DNA of 64,000 nt, taken from positions 17,291,608-17,355,607 of the forward strand of contig NC_088299.1 in the NCBI RefSeq assembly GCF_032854445.1, in the 5' to 3' direction. Positions 37,301 to 50,092 of this stretch are shown here, piece by piece. Origin of the DNA: Liolophura sinensis. Its lineage: Eukaryota; Mollusca; Polyplacophora; Chitonida; Chitonidae. The translations under genes were made by a program, and so were the position numbers. How positions within the stretch are numbered: the stretch's first letter is position 1; each line of letters begins with the position of its first letter. The notes below the pieces were generated by a model. That model did not search any database, was not told where the DNA came from, and saw only the letters and a program-made list of their open reading frames with translations.

Positions 37301-39028
37301 GCTCTGTTCATAAAGAATGATGAGACTACACAAGTGTAGTTAATGGTGTCGAGCATTGCTCATATTAGACTGAGTGTCAAAAGCATGTTAAATCATTTAC
37401 TGAATGGCACAGGCTATGGACATGGAGTGTCACATGCATGGTTCATGACCTTAAGGTGCCACAAATGGGGCTCTAGAGCCATGCAGGAATTGGAAATTCA
37501 TACCTTAGAGCAACTACAGTACACCAGTACCATACCCTGTCAACTATTCAGCTCTAGTTCCAGATTGACATTTTGAGACAACCACTGAGAGGGCTGTTTT
37601 TCTGGCAGACCAGTGTACTACAAACTCAAATGTCCCAATACCTGTGTGTGTCAGGTAACCAGTATCAAGGTCATGTTGTTAGACACCAATGTAAACCAGG
37701 TGAGCTGGTTGAGTGGCTGGGAGATCCTATCCACCCAGAATTACTGCTGATTCATGGCTGATCAATACAATGCTGCTATTATGTTGGCTTAGCTAAACAG
37801 AGACAACTGGCACCTAGACGTCAAAGGCAGTCTGTGCATAACTCAAGGTCAGCTTGGAACCCTGAATTGATCACAATGTCATCACCATCAAAACACTGGG
37901 GGACAAGGATATGACTAAGCAGTTTACTCAATAACCCTGGTATGTTACTAAATATATATACTTAAATAACGAGTTTAAATCCAGCAGAAAATACCCCAAG
38001 ACATTTGCCCTGAACAAGGCGCCTTGATCATTTTGGGTCATATGAAATCACAGCACTGGTTTTGTTACTGAAGGAGTTTTACACCAACTTCCAAAACAAG
38101 CATTTATTTATTTACAAGTTTACAAGTAACTGGATACTCAAGAGCATTCCATCTAATGTCGCCCGATCAGGATCTTTGGGTAAAATCACTGTTTCACAAG
38201 AGATAACCTCAATCTTTACTGCTATCATCTACATTACACTTATCACACATCAGACCTATACATCATGTATCTATCTACCTGGTCCTTATACCTTTACCTG
38301 TTCTACGACCGAGATTTCCTTGTTCTTCACCAACTTGGCCAAGAGGAATTCATTAGGGTGAGGTAGACCATTGTAGTATGGACGATAGCCTGTTAGCATG
38401 TAGGACAAGCAGATTGCAGAGGGGCCATTTCCTAGGAAGACAAAAATAATGAAAATTAAATGACAAAGCCTAAACTTTTACATATGTATTATATTCCAAC
38501 AGATGATAATATTGCTCTTCTCTTTCATTCTTATCTACATGTATGTGAAAAGGTGGAACATACAAATTCTTATCAGGACTTTACAATTGTAAATGTGCCC
38601 ATTATCATTATGAAGGGCAGATCATGTTCAACCTCAATAAGGTATGACAAGAAAATAAGGCAGTACACATAAATGTATACAAGGAAAAGACACACAATTT
38701 CATGACAGACATTAAGAAAAGAAAATATTAGGAAAAAATAGTGTAAAACTTCTCATGACAACTTTTAATTCATTTCTGTCAACTCAAACTAATTAACAAT
38801 TAATTCCAAATGTACAGTTACAAAGAACTGTGCATGGAAAAATAAAAAAATTAGAGAGAATTTTTAAAAAGTCAAGAAGAGTCAATGGCTATTTATTCAT
38901 TCACTCATGTTTGTATTATCTTATCTTGACTGCTGTTAAATGTATCTCATATTCACGACAGTATTCTCAGAAATAGGATTATCAAATCACTCACCCACAA
39001 CGACAACCTCTGTGGACTGGACAGCCAT
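31323..39028 (-). CDS. OSGIN: OSGIN1/OSGIN2-like FAD/NAD(P)-binding flavoprotein, five coding exons
   Basis: Exons on the minus strand: 38995-39028, 38298-38431, 33337-33528, 33027-33118, 31323-32334. All introns are GT-AG and phases join (34+134+192+92+1012 = 1464 bases, 487 residues plus TAA). Motifs: N-terminal dinucleotide-binding VVVVGNGPSA (GxGxxA, residues 12-17), PPGGAW at the end of exon 3, ATGTF (260-264), a second GAGLTA (307-312), and C-terminal GPLIGDNFVRFI (456-467). Order, motifs and length match vertebrate oxidative-stress-induced growth inhibitor proteins (about 480-550 residues), a branch related to flavin monooxygenases; vertebrate OSGIN1 is induced by oxidative stress and restrains growth. 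The ATG context is favourable (agaATGG). The frame stays open upstream, so a longer N-terminus is possible. A variant polyadenylation signal ATTAAA lies on the minus strand at 30947-30952. Minisatellites occupy the 33529-38297 intron. I cannot tell orthology to OSGIN1 versus OSGIN2; invertebrates may have one gene. Confidence 0.9.
32395..32545 (+). mobile_element. Remnant of dispersed repeat family C in an upstream intron of the OSGIN-like gene
   Basis: Shares ggaggaaact, gtgtaaaccaccagcccttg and gcaagttactgacagacct with the family C stretches elsewhere in the window. It lies in the 32335-33026 intron. Confidence 0.5.
33610..33770 (-). mobile_element. SINE family A, 5'-truncated, inside an OSGIN intron
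   Basis: Reverse-strand tail tttatttatttatttatctg, then gtgttttatgccgtactcaa and body to aggttgctgacagaccttt. Opposite strand relation: it points the same way as the host gene. Confidence 0.87.
34028..35406. repeat. 43-bp minisatellite array in an OSGIN intron, about 32 copies
   Basis: Unit: catcatgattttatgctaag + tcagcaacatttcaactacatgt (spacing checked at 34073 and 34116). Recurrent variants: gtcatc/gtaatc, caactac/cagctac, and a gctatgttggccaca version clustered at the right end. Lies inside the 33529-38297 intron. Confidence 0.96.
36168..36391. repeat. 28-bp tandem repeat, eight copies in a dimeric pattern
   Basis: Units alternate gacttgggatgtcacaaaag/tggctcaa with tacatgggatgtcacagaag/tggttcct, giving a 56-bp dimer. 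It lies in the same OSGIN intron, just before the 59-bp array with which it shares the gatgtcac-aagtgg-ttc core. Confidence 0.9.
36431..36990. repeat. 59-bp tandem repeat in an OSGIN intron, about nine copies
   Basis: Unit combines ttcatgatatggggtgtgac, aagcttagttcatgacttta and taggatgtcactgaagtcg. Variants alternate between aagctt and aagcta and between gtggtt and gtcgtt. It probably shares an origin with the neighbouring 28-bp repeat. Confidence 0.92.
37003..37165 (+). mobile_element. Remnant of dispersed repeat family C
   Basis: tttatttgattcttgcttta, ttttatgagtggttaaactc, gcctggggtaagacaatggc and actttcgcacatgtgatgta. In the 33529-38297 intron of the OSGIN-like gene, directly after the 59-bp array. 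Confidence 0.5.
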
Positions 39029-40343
39029 TCTCTGTCTCTTTCTAACCGGGTGTGTTTTACAGGTCTCACTGATTACTGCAACATGGCTGTGTGTTGAGGG
39101 GTGGCTGATGGTGTGACCACCTGTGGGTGTAATACTGCTCCTACCTCCCACAGCCTCAACCATGGATACCACCAATAACAGGATACCAGCACCAGTGTGA
39201 TAGCCTCCCCTGGGTCACTATGGGCATCCACCAGTGCTACAGCTGCAAACAGACACGTCAGAATACCCTGACCTTTAACTTGACCTACATGCACAGGGGT
39301 AATAGTCGGTGTAAATTATGATAAATATATGTAAATGAACAGCTTTTATATCAATTGTTGTACCATTACATCACTTGTGTAACTTAGAGCACAGTAAACC
39401 ACTGAGAATGAGTACATGTAGTATGTGGCAGTGCTTTTACACCATCATGTTCGGGATTATGCTGTGTTTGACATATAATTTCAGCCATGAATTACACGTA
39501 GCTACTCATTTTCTAGTTACTGTAGGTATTTTTTTCTAGGTTAATACATGAAAAGTAGCATAATATTCCACAGGGAAATGTAAGTTTCAGCACCAAAGAT
39601 AATATTTCATGATTTTGTTAATAACCTCTAAAATGCAATTTTTTGCAGTGAATTTTTATGACAAACAAAAATGTGTGTAAGTAAAAGGCTTAACACATTA
39701 CTTCTTACTGTCCACATAGGCCAGGTGAGAGGTTTGAACCAACCAAGAAGGAATATGGTGTGCTTAATTTTCCATAGCAAACTACTGATACACAGTGAAC
39801 TGAGAATATACGCATATATAAAAAAAGTGCACAACCGCAGCAAACTTTCTCCTCCGGGCATAATCAAAAATACAGATGAAAAGTTCATGGGCTAGTCTAT
39901 AAGATAACTACTACAGTGTACATGTACTTGTAATGATCTTTAAGCACCCAATGTACAATGTAACATCCTCTACAACATGTGTTATATGTAATAGAGCTTG
40001 AGATCCAATAATACATGGTCACAAGCATCCAATGAATTACAATGTATCATACTCATACTTAACGTCCATTACAATAAATAACAAATAGAATTAAATCACA
40101 CAGAGCACACAAACTTGACAATCAAGGCCGCAGAATCAGTCAGAGTAGAGACTGATGCATTCTGAGCCATCAGATTCAACCTATCCCTTCTGACAGTGGT
40201 TTAGATTTTAGGGTGTGCATTTGTACATTTGTATATACATGGTAGTACTGTCAGTCCAAAATGTGAATGAAGGAGTATGGCTTGCCACTTTACACCCCAT
40301 CAGCAGTAATGTAGTGATGCTACAGGAGTGATATGCTTTAGTT

Positions 40344-40515
40344 CTGATATCACAGCTATATCACAGTTGTGATGTCAGTTGTGATGTCATAGCTGTGATG
40401 TCACAGTTCCAGATGTCACAGTTGTGATGTCATAGCTTTTCTGATGTCACAGTTGTGATGTCATAGCTTTTCTGATGTCATAGTTGTGATGTCATAGCTG
40501 TTGTGATGTCATACA
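40344..40515. repeat. Short tandem cluster rich in TGATGTCA
   Basis: Imperfect repeat of gttgtgatgtcatagct. I count nine exact TGATGTCA octamers in about 150 bases, about 1.3 kb upstream of the OSGIN start codon. TGATGTCA is one base from the ATF/CREB palindrome TGACGTCA. Any regulatory role is speculation. Confidence 0.85.
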
Positions 40516-41069
40516 AGTAGTACAAACACCACAAACAGGACTGACAAGTCAGAACAAATACACGGTGAACAAATTCAACTCTTGAGCTCAATTAACACTT
40601 TCCAGGGTGAATAAATTTTTTTTGGCCATTATCAGATGAGAGAACAAAAAACAGTTATCAACCAATAATAACTCAATAATCCGCTCTGCTGACACTTTTT
40701 ATCAGGAAGAATATGTTGTATGATAATTAACTGGTACACTGAACTACATACATCCGAACAGGAAATCCATACATGGTATGCCAAAACCATGTCCCTCAGA
40801 CAACCATTTTAGTTTTCACCTACGTACAGACCTGAATACTTCATACCGGTATTTAATCAGACATGAGCTTATGCAATCATCATGAGGAAAACCTAGCACA
40901 GGGCAAAGGTTAGCAATTAGAACACTGTCACATCTCTGATAACAGGATACAGGACAGCGCTAACCTACATGGTCACAAATGTACACAAACACAGAAGTAG
41001 GTCATGATCCCTAACAATAGCCCAGCTATGTGTACACATCATTCCATCACACCTTTAACAGATACATGT

Positions 41070-41073
<4 letters not shown>

Positions 41074-41098
<25 letters not shown>
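41074..41098. repeat. TA microsatellite
   Basis: Run of alternating T and A of about 24 bases; a second shorter one is at 46254-46270. Confidence 0.9.
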
Positions 41099-41101
<3 letters not shown>

Positions 41102-42912
41102 TTCTGTCCTACATTATCAGTTTATCTGATCTACACATTATTAACATCCCCATCAATACTGATCACATGTTTAAATTTCGCATTAATAATTCGCTTAATA
41201 TACATGTTTATTGTACAGGCGTTTTACATATCATATTATTTCTACCGGCTGTGTCAACACTGTATCCAAGGCTAATGATGAAACATTGATTTTCTATTTT
41301 GAGCGGAACAATAACCCTGTAATTACTTAATCAATGAAACATCTGTTCTAGCCTGGAATCAAACACAGAGGAAACAACATGTAGCATGCATGTACATCCA
41401 GGGTTTTCATTTTGAAATAGAGAAAATGGTCAAAACCATCAAGAGAATTTATTTATTGATTTATTGGATTACTTGCTGATAAATATTGGTGGCAATCAAC
41501 TTGTTTATATCTGGAGGAAGCCATCAGAGTGAACTCGAGTACACGTGTAAACTGAATGTAGGACATATTTTACATTTGGCTTTACATCTGTATGCTTAAA
41601 GATACCACAAAATAAAATGTTCAAACAAAAGTACATTTACACCTCTCCCTTCTTAATCTCCCGCTCTGAAAACCCTGTGTAATTCAGGTGTTTACATGAG
41701 ATACTAACAGTACTTTCACAGTGTACTGTATTATACAGGATTGATCCTGATGAATCAAACCAGGAGCTGTAGGTCAACCTAAACTGAAATGATACTTTAG
41801 ACAAGGCAGAATAATAACAAGACACATGCACAATGACATGTAGTAGACATGGCAGAGAGAGAGTGAAATAATATACATGAATGAGTTATTGTTTTATCAG
41901 TAAAATACATGTAGATACTCCTATATGTACTGTGTAGATGTAGTTGGTTTTACATGTAGACACTTATATACAAGATGCAGACATGTGATACACATGTACA
42001 CACATGCAACTGATGTGCTATATAAACAATTGACTGTGTGAACTGAATACAAAACTGCATGGAGTAATTAAGTACTACAACCCATGAAAACCTCTAACTT
42101 CGAATACGTTTTACACCTGCCGTACCGTGTATACGTGTATATGCTTTAGGCTATATACATACACGTATATAACAATCTGTCAGCATACACATGCAGTGCA
42201 CATGAAAATGCGACGGCATCAAAAACAGCATGTCTAACTTACATTGTAAAGTCAATGTTTTACTGTTTCCTGGATATCCACTATATAATATAAAGATTTT
42301 ATTTGACTGATTTGTGCAAGAATGAATAGTTGAAAAAGTGTAAACTGTCTGCCCCTACCTACCCCTCCTCTGAACAATTCATGCCCAGACCACGTGTTTA
42401 GATAGGTGATATGAATGCTTGATAAAAGCTTTAGCAACTGATAAGTGATTTTATCTCTGAAAATGTGACCTGATACTCCACATCGTTTAATATTAAAGCT
42501 GGTGAGCGTTCATGACAAATTGTCGAAAGTCTGCGATTTCAGGTATGATCAGGGACAAGCTAAGGGCAATACATGAATGAACATTGCTGCAGCAGAACAG
42601 AAGGTCAAGTATGGTTTTTCTTGCTTACAGAAACTACAGCAAACGCAGAAAATTTTCACGAAACATTGGCCTCAAAAATTATAAGAAAATATGAGGAGTA
42701 CACATAAATATAGGAAAATATACATGTGGGAAATATAGGAAGACTATAAGAGCCCTGGGAACACAGATGTACATGCATGTACACATAACTGTAACTGTAT
42801 TCCTAACCAGGGCTCGGTTGTTCAAAACCTTTGAAGATTGATTACCAGATTTAACTTTTAACCAAGTCTTTAATTTTGTACTCAGCCCAAAAATAATTGC
42901 GTAACAGTATAT

Positions 42913-43806
42913 TTTCACACCCACTCATACTCCTTGGTGGTTAGAAGATATCTCACATGAACATGTGTGTTTTTCACACCCACTCACACTCCTTGGTGGT
43001 TAAAAGATATCTCACACAAAAATGTGTGTTTTTCACACCCACTCACACTCCTTGGTGGTTAGAAGATATCTCACACAAAAATGTGTGTTTTTCACACCCA
43101 CTCACACTCCTTGGTGGTTAGAAGATATCTCACACAAAAATGTGTGTTTTTCGCACCCACTCACACTCCTTGGTGGTTAGAAGATATCTCACACAAGAAT
43201 GTGTGTTTTTCGCACCCAGTCACACTCCTTGGTGGTTAAAAGACATCTCACACAAAAATGTGTGTTTTTCGCACCCACTCACACTCCTTGGTGGTTAAAA
43301 GATACCTCACATGAACATGCGTCTTTTTTGCACCAACTCACACTCCTTGGTGGTTAGAAGATATCTCATATGAACACGTGTATTCGCACTAACTCACACT
43401 CCTTGGTGGGGCCTCCGTGGTTCAGTTGGTTAGCGCGCTAGCGTAGCATAATGACCCAGGAGTCTCTCACCAATGCGGTCGGTGTGAGTTCAAGTCCAGC
43501 TCATGCTGGCTTCCTCTCCGGCCGTACGTGGGAAGGTCTGCCAGCAACCTGCGGATGGTCGTGGGTTTCCCCCAGGCTCTGCCTGGTTTCCACCCACCAT
43601 AATGCTGGCCGCCGTCGTATAAGTGAAATATTCTTGAGTATGGCGTAAAACATCAATCAAAAAAAAAAAAATCACACTCCTTGGTGGTTAAAAGATATCT
43701 CACATGAACATGCGTCTTTTTTGCACACACTCACACTCCTTGGTGGTTAGAAGATATCTCATATGAACATGCATTTTTTTTGCACCAACTCACACTCCTC
43801 GGTGGT
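42913..43806. repeat. 59-bp minisatellite array interrupted by a SINE
   Basis: Unit combines cactcacactccttggtggt, tagaagatatctcacac and aaaaatgtgtgtttttc. About eight copies lie left of a SINE at 43410-43671 and two to three right of it. Copies near the SINE are more diverged than those at 43000-43260. Confidence 0.93.
43410..43671 (+). mobile_element. tRNA-derived SINE, family A, full length with target-site duplication
   Basis: Starts with a tRNA-like head (cctccgtggttcagttggtt, box A like; gtgagttcaagtccagctc, box B like), then a conserved body and the 3' end ttgagtatggcgtaaaacat with an A-tail. It is flanked by a 16-bp direct repeat tcacactccttggtgg at 43394-43409 and 43672-43687; because the host is a tandem repeat containing that sequence, the duplication could partly be array sequence, but the exact boundary match favours target-primed insertion. 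Family resembles molluscan V-SINE-like elements from memory; name unverified. Confidence 0.9.
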
Positions 43807-44142
43807 TGAAGATATTTCACATGTAGTATATAGTTGCATGCAAAATATTATACGTGTAAATATGTTTTTAGAAAAAAAACAAACTACAAGGAAAGCAGCA
43901 AACTTGAACAAAAACTCAGCTATCAAATCTGGAGTTTGTGTTACCAGGGTTATCAAGATGTCTATAGAGCTGAATACAAGATGTGAGGTGCGCACCAGGG
44001 TTTGACGAATGTAGCGCTGCTGAGGGATCAAATATACGTGTGTGTTAGCAGGCTGACAAACAGGATATAAAACCCATCACTTCTCACATTTCATCTTCAA
44101 CTCAATTATTTAAATCATTAGCATTTAGCTAAGTGCTAAATG

Positions 44143-45344
44143 ATGTCTGAGTTATGCTTAATGAGTGTGGAGAATTCCAGCAGGTGTATATGCCATAAAA
44201 CCATCATTAACAGTACTTTGTCCGGTATAGTACATGTACCAGGCAGTCACAACCAGGACCTGTAGGGTAATTACTGGTGTCTGAGTTATGCTTAATGAGT
44301 GTGGAGAATTCCAGGAGGTGGATATGCCATAAAACCATCATTAACAGTACTTTGTTGGGTATAGTACATGTACCAGGCGGTCACAACCAGCACCTGTAGG
44401 GTAATTACTGGTGTTTGAGTTATGCTTAATGAGCGTGGAGAATTCCAGCAGGTGTATATGCCATAAAACCATCATTAACAGTACTTTGTCCGGTATAGTA
44501 CATGTACCAGGCGGTCACAACCAGCACCTGTAGGGTAATTACTGGTGTTTGTGTTATGCTTAATGAGTGTGGAGAATTCCAGCAGGTGTATATGTCATAA
44601 AACCATCATTAACAGTACTTTGTCCGGTATAGTACATGTACCAGGCGGTCACAACCAGGACCTGTAGGGTAATTACTGGTGTTTGAGTTATGCTTAATGA
44701 GTGTGGAGAATTCCAGCTGGTGTATATGCCATAAAACCATCATTAACAGTACTTTGTCCGGTATAGTACATGTACCAGGCGGTCACAACCAGCACCTGTA
44801 GGGTAATTACTGGTGTTTGTGTTATGCTTAATGAGTGTGGAGAATTCCAGCAGGTGTATATGTCATAAAACCATCATTAACAGTACTTTGTCCGGTATAG
44901 TACATGTACCAGGCGGTCACAACCAGGACCTGTAGGGTAATTACTGGTGTCTGAGTTATGCTTAATGAGTGTGGAGAATTCCAGCAGGTGTATATGCCAT
45001 AAAACCATCATTAACAGTACTTTGTCCGGTATAGTACATGTACCAGGCGGTCACAACCAGCACCTGTAGGGTAATTACTGGTGTTTGTGTTATGCTTAAT
45101 GAGTGTGGAGAATTCCAGCAGGTGTATATGTCATAAAACCATCATTAACAGTACTTTGTCCGGTATAGTACATGTACCAGGCGGTCACAACCAGGACCTG
45201 TAGGGTAATTACTGGTGTCTGAGTTATGCTTAATGAGTGTGGAGAATTCCAGCAGGTGTATATGTCATAAAACCATCATTAACAGTACTTTGACCGATAT
45301 AGTACATGTACCAGGCGGCCACAACCAGGACCTGTAGGGTAATT
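44143..45344. repeat. 134-bp tandem repeat, nine copies, partly dimeric
   Basis: The ttatgcttaatgagtg landmark recurs at 44152, 44286 and 44420 (134 bp). Two subtypes alternate in the middle six copies: one with tgag, atgccat and cagcacctg; the other with tgtg, atgtcat and caggacctg. This gives a 268-bp superunit. Copies are very similar, so expansion is recent. Confidence 0.95.
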
Positions 45345-46930
45345 CAGTGTAATAACACAGCCATGATATGAGCCAACGGTTTGATTCTCATGTTAACACT
45401 GAATGATTAAGTTTCACACTAGCATCTGAATGAATAGCTTTTCCCAAAGCATATTTCAAATTTCCCCCAGTTACAGGTACACATGAATATATTCACCTAA
45501 CATAAAAAGGTAAAAAATAAAAATTTCAACAAATCCTAACTGTATTGTATCCTTGCATACAAAGCTACACGTATGTGACAGACTTTTAAAATGTACTTGA
45601 TGTTGATTTACAGAATGATCTCAGTATTGTAAGCAGTTGTCGTGGAAACACGCCTGGAATAGGTTGTCATGGCAACAGCCGGTCGTCCATTTTGTGAAAC
45701 TGACCCTACGATCCTTGTTCCAGACAGAGATAAATGCATGGCACTATAGAATTGAATATGATTATAAATGTAGATCATATTCATTCAACTACAAGACTAA
45801 ACTGGCTAACAGCTGCAGCTGCTTGCATGGTACAACACTACCCAGGCTTGCTGCATACCTACAAACAAGTTGCCCAACAGCAGTGACACAGTGTTTTGTT
45901 TCAAACCAGTCTCAACACATTTCATTTCATGACCTCAAACTTTAGTTCACAACAAAACTACCCCAAAAGAATTCACTTCTGTATACTAGCATCAGTTTTG
46001 TACATTCAACCATTTTCAATGCTTAGTCGACATGCACGTTTATTTTCACACAATCCACAGCTCTGCAGTTGGGAAAAAGTTTTACAAAGTTGTCAAGCAG
46101 GTTAACCTTGGTTTTTCCCTGAACAGATCAAACAAGCATAGGATGAGTGTTAAGAAGACCTATGGTAGGCATTCCTGCAGGGTTGGAAATACCCTGCCTC
46201 TTAACAACTGCACAGGTAAAAATAATGGATCCACTGTATGAAATAAACAGTGTGTATATATATATATACATGTTAAGTGATGGTGTTTGCCACTAATCCT
46301 GAATACATCTCTGCGAAAAAAAATGAAAAGATTCATCTTTTTGTTTGTAATTTTGTTTTCAAGTGATGAAGCATGTTTTCAACCCTAGCAAAGAAAAGGT
46401 CAAGGACTTTTGTACAACACATACTCCTTCTGAATGCCAGAATTCATGTCTGCACATGTCCTACTGTATGGACAAGTGTACCCATGTGCATAGACACCTG
46501 GAGGCTATTAAACTTACAACTAATAAACAGGTTCAACGAACGATGCCCTGTTATGATTTTTATACTTACAATTATTTTAGAATTAATAGTGTCAGACACT
46601 GTTTATTTTGAAGATAGATATCCTTGGGCAACAATTTTGCAACATAAGCGCAGATCTAACAAACAGTAATAAAGTACTTAACCAATGAAACAAAAAAACA
46701 CACGCACAAAAAAATAGATATGGTTGCTTAATGATGAACACGTGGAGATTCAATGAAAACATGTGGCGTGGCCATGGAAACAAAAAATCTGCTAAAAACA
46801 GTTAAATATACCCTGTAAATTCATGCAACTTTCTCAACGCAACACAAATTACTCTCAACTGAATCCCACTATAGCTGATGAAGCCAAAATAAGTTAACAA
46901 TCTAATAAACAATGTAAATAAAAAAAAATT
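45345..46930. other. Intergenic or intronic, nothing supported
   Basis: Overlapping frames of up to about 100 codons at 45637-46670 lack recognisable motifs, splice support and consistent frame. Confidence 0.5.
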
Positions 46931-47110
46931 ACATTTATTTATTTTATTTATCTGATTGGTGTTTTATGGTGTACTTAAGAATATTTCACTTATACGATGG
47001 AGGCCAGCTTTATGGAGAGGGGAAGCCATAATCATCCGCAGGTTGCTGGAGGGCCTTCTCACAAACAGCTAGAGAGGAAGCCAGAATGAGCTGGACTTGA
47101 ACTCCCAGCA
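46931..47110 (-). mobile_element. SINE family A, 5'-truncated
   Basis: Tail tttatttatctgattggtgt at the left, body through gaggaagccagaatgagctg and gacttgaactcccagc at the right. The tRNA head beyond box B is lost. Confidence 0.85.
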
Positions 47111-49609
47111 AACCTCAGAACATATACATGTGGCAGACACATGTACATACCTCTATCCATGTATATTGCATCATGTTTTCAAGGTGGGGTTTTAACACAT
47201 CTTCCAGAATGTTAAATACACACAAAAACTGGAACAAACATATGCTTAAATTGTTCACATTCCCATGTAAAATTCTGATGTCAAAATCCTGAGACATACA
47301 GCTAAACATTTAGGTGAAAATGAACTGAAAAGAAAACTGTGATGTGAACTATACCTGAACCAGATGACAGATTACACACTGAGTGACCAGTATAAAGCTA
47401 CACAATCACAGTACAGCCTACAGCCTAATTCCCTAGCCTGCTAGCCATAGGCCAGATTTCACACATGGACCAATCAATGACCAGGGTTAGCTGTACAGAT
47501 CATGCCTTTGCCACATGGGTTGTCATGAATGAACCATGCGGTCACTCCTCCAACCAGATACAAGAATAGTTACATGTAGGTCCTACTGGGATCTGCCTCT
47601 ATTACAGGCAGACATTTGAACTTTATGAAAATCTGAAACTTTATTCAGTTTGAAATATACATGTACATATATGACCAACTTTAAAGGTGACTTAAAACCA
47701 GATAAGACAAAGGAACAAAAAATAGTAACAATCACAAAAAAATGAAATTAAATTTAACACACATGTATATTGGTTTCACATACTGTGAATGCAAAAACAG
47801 AGTGTCCTGAATTTGAACATTGTGTAAATCTATACTAAGTGTAAATGCAATCAGCACAGCCAAGCCCTATTTATACACTTCTTAATTTGGTCATCAACTG
47901 GTTGGCCAATTGTTTGTGTTTTTTTTCGTTCTGATACTATAGACCCAAAGTTTTAGATGTATTAATGTTTCACAACTTTAACTGTGACACAGACTGTGAA
48001 TCTATGTTAAGCTGAACAGGCTGGGAACTGTATCTCCTGTTGCATCTTGCTAAACTTTATTTATATCCACAGTCATAGTTTTTTTATGAAAAAAACATCC
48101 ATTTTATTAATCAAAACCTTTCTGACAATGTTCCACATAAAAAATGAACACAATCAATTCCAATCCAGCAAATTAAACCAAAACAATCACCACGATAACA
48201 AATTTTAAAAATACATGTATATCTATTTGAAAGTTGACCAAGAAGGAAATATATTTATGTACATGTGCGCACAACCTATATAACTTATATGAGAAAGGCC
48301 TTCTGAGTATTAATACCCTGGTTCATACATTTTACCTTACTCAACAGGTGACACACACTACAGACCAGGGTGGCGCACAGGTGTGAACTGCATCAATACA
48401 CCTTGTCATAAACTTTCAACCGTGACCAAGTCTTGTATCAGTCAGGTACTTCCATAAACATGGCACATATGTTGAAACTTCAGCAAATCAACAACAACCT
48501 CTACCAGCATGGCCCTCGTAACAGTACTGGCGTTACATAACACAATCGTCAAAACATCGATATTTTGTTATGAATATGTTCCAATAACTGTCCCAATCAG
48601 CAGGAGAACTAATAGCTGCATGCCCAGATTTAGCCAAATGCCTATAAAAATCTAAACATGTTTTAAATGTAATTAATGTGATGATAAAAATGGGTGTTTT
48701 CACATTATATTATCAGATACATGTACAGTATTATGTACCGTTACTCCTTGCTGGTACATGTGCATAGTTAGCCTGTAGTACTGTAAGTATATTAGAACGG
48801 CTTAAAAGAGTGAGATGGACTACCAAATTTACTCAGAAGCTGTGACTTTTGGGTTAAAGAATATATATTATAATCTGTTGCAAGAGAAAAGGTAGATCAA
48901 GCCTCAAACAGACGAAAACCCAGCAGCCTGGGGCAAATTCATGTACATAAAATATGAACACCGCCAGTTTAATACAGCCTTTTATCATATTGTTTTTGTA
49001 ACAAATTCATGTTCTATTATACCTGACGTAACAAATGCCACAAAACAGTGCGTTTTAGTGGAATATAAAGTTCTTCAAATATTACTTTGGTTCTGAAAGT
49101 CACCTTTTTTCCATCAGGATATCATCTCACCTGCCAAACAAACCTCAAAACACCTCTCTATGGTCAGCAGAACTATTGACGCAGAAAGGAGGAGTCTCTC
49201 ACAGGTATCATGGACAAAACTTTAAATAATTACATTATAATCTGCTTACAAATAGAGTATATAGTCATGACAAAATAAATAGAGTACAGTTAAACTTATA
49301 GATTTGGGGCACTACTCTCAGGTCACAAGAGCGAGTCTACACGTACATGTACAACGTATGTACACTTAGAAAATGCCTTCAATAGGCTACAGGGATTCAC
49401 TAATCCTGTCATGACTCTCATGAGTCCAGAAAATAACAACGGTAATTTTAAAAAGGACTCTTAAAAAGTGTTCTCAAATTTCCAATTTCTATCTACCTGT
49501 TCCTCCTTTGAACAAGTTGCTAGTTACATCATTAAAGTTATAAACATGGAATGCACACAATCTTTTCACTTTTTAGATGCATTAAAACCTTCCCTTTTGA
49601 TCAAGGTAC
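47111..49609. other. Intergenic or intronic, nothing supported
   Basis: AT-rich; frequent tacatgtac palindromes as elsewhere in the window. Confidence 0.5.
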
Positions 49610-50092
49610 AGCCTTGTGGTACTAGATTTAGAGTAGATTCTAGTGGATCAGTTTTGTGGTACTAGATTTAGAGTAGATTCTAGTGGATCAGTTTTGTGGT
49701 GTTAGATTTAGAGCAGATTCTAGTGCATCAGTTTTGTGGTACTAGATTTAGAGTAGACTCTAGTGGATCAGCTTTGTGGTACTAGATTTAGAGTAGATTC
49801 TAGTGGATCAGTTTTGTGGTGTTAGATTTAGAGTAGATTCTAGTGGATCAGTTTTGTGGTACTAGATTTAGAGCAGATTCTAGTGGATCAGTTTTGTGGT
49901 ACTAGATTTAGAGCAGATTCTAGTGGATCAGTTTTGTGGTACTAAATTTAGAGCAGATTCTAGTGGATCAGTTTTGTGGTACTAGATTTAGAGCAGATTC
50001 TAGTGGATCAGTTTTGTGGTACTAGATTTAGAGCAGATTCTAGTGGATGAGTTTTGTGGTACTAGATTTAGAGTAGATTCTAGTGGCTGCTT
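49610..50092. repeat. 40-bp tandem repeat, 12 copies
   Basis: Unit: gttttgtggtactagattta + gagtagattctagtggatca. Copies differ at a few positions (actag/gttag, gagtag/gagcag). No coding meaning seen. Confidence 0.95.

Larger units (their letters stand above)
39029..42912. other. Upstream region of the OSGIN-like gene
   Basis: Apart from the TGATGTCA cluster (40344-40515) and a TA run, no feature found. The coding frame of exon 1 remains open to about 39175, so an upstream start is possible. Confidence 0.5.
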
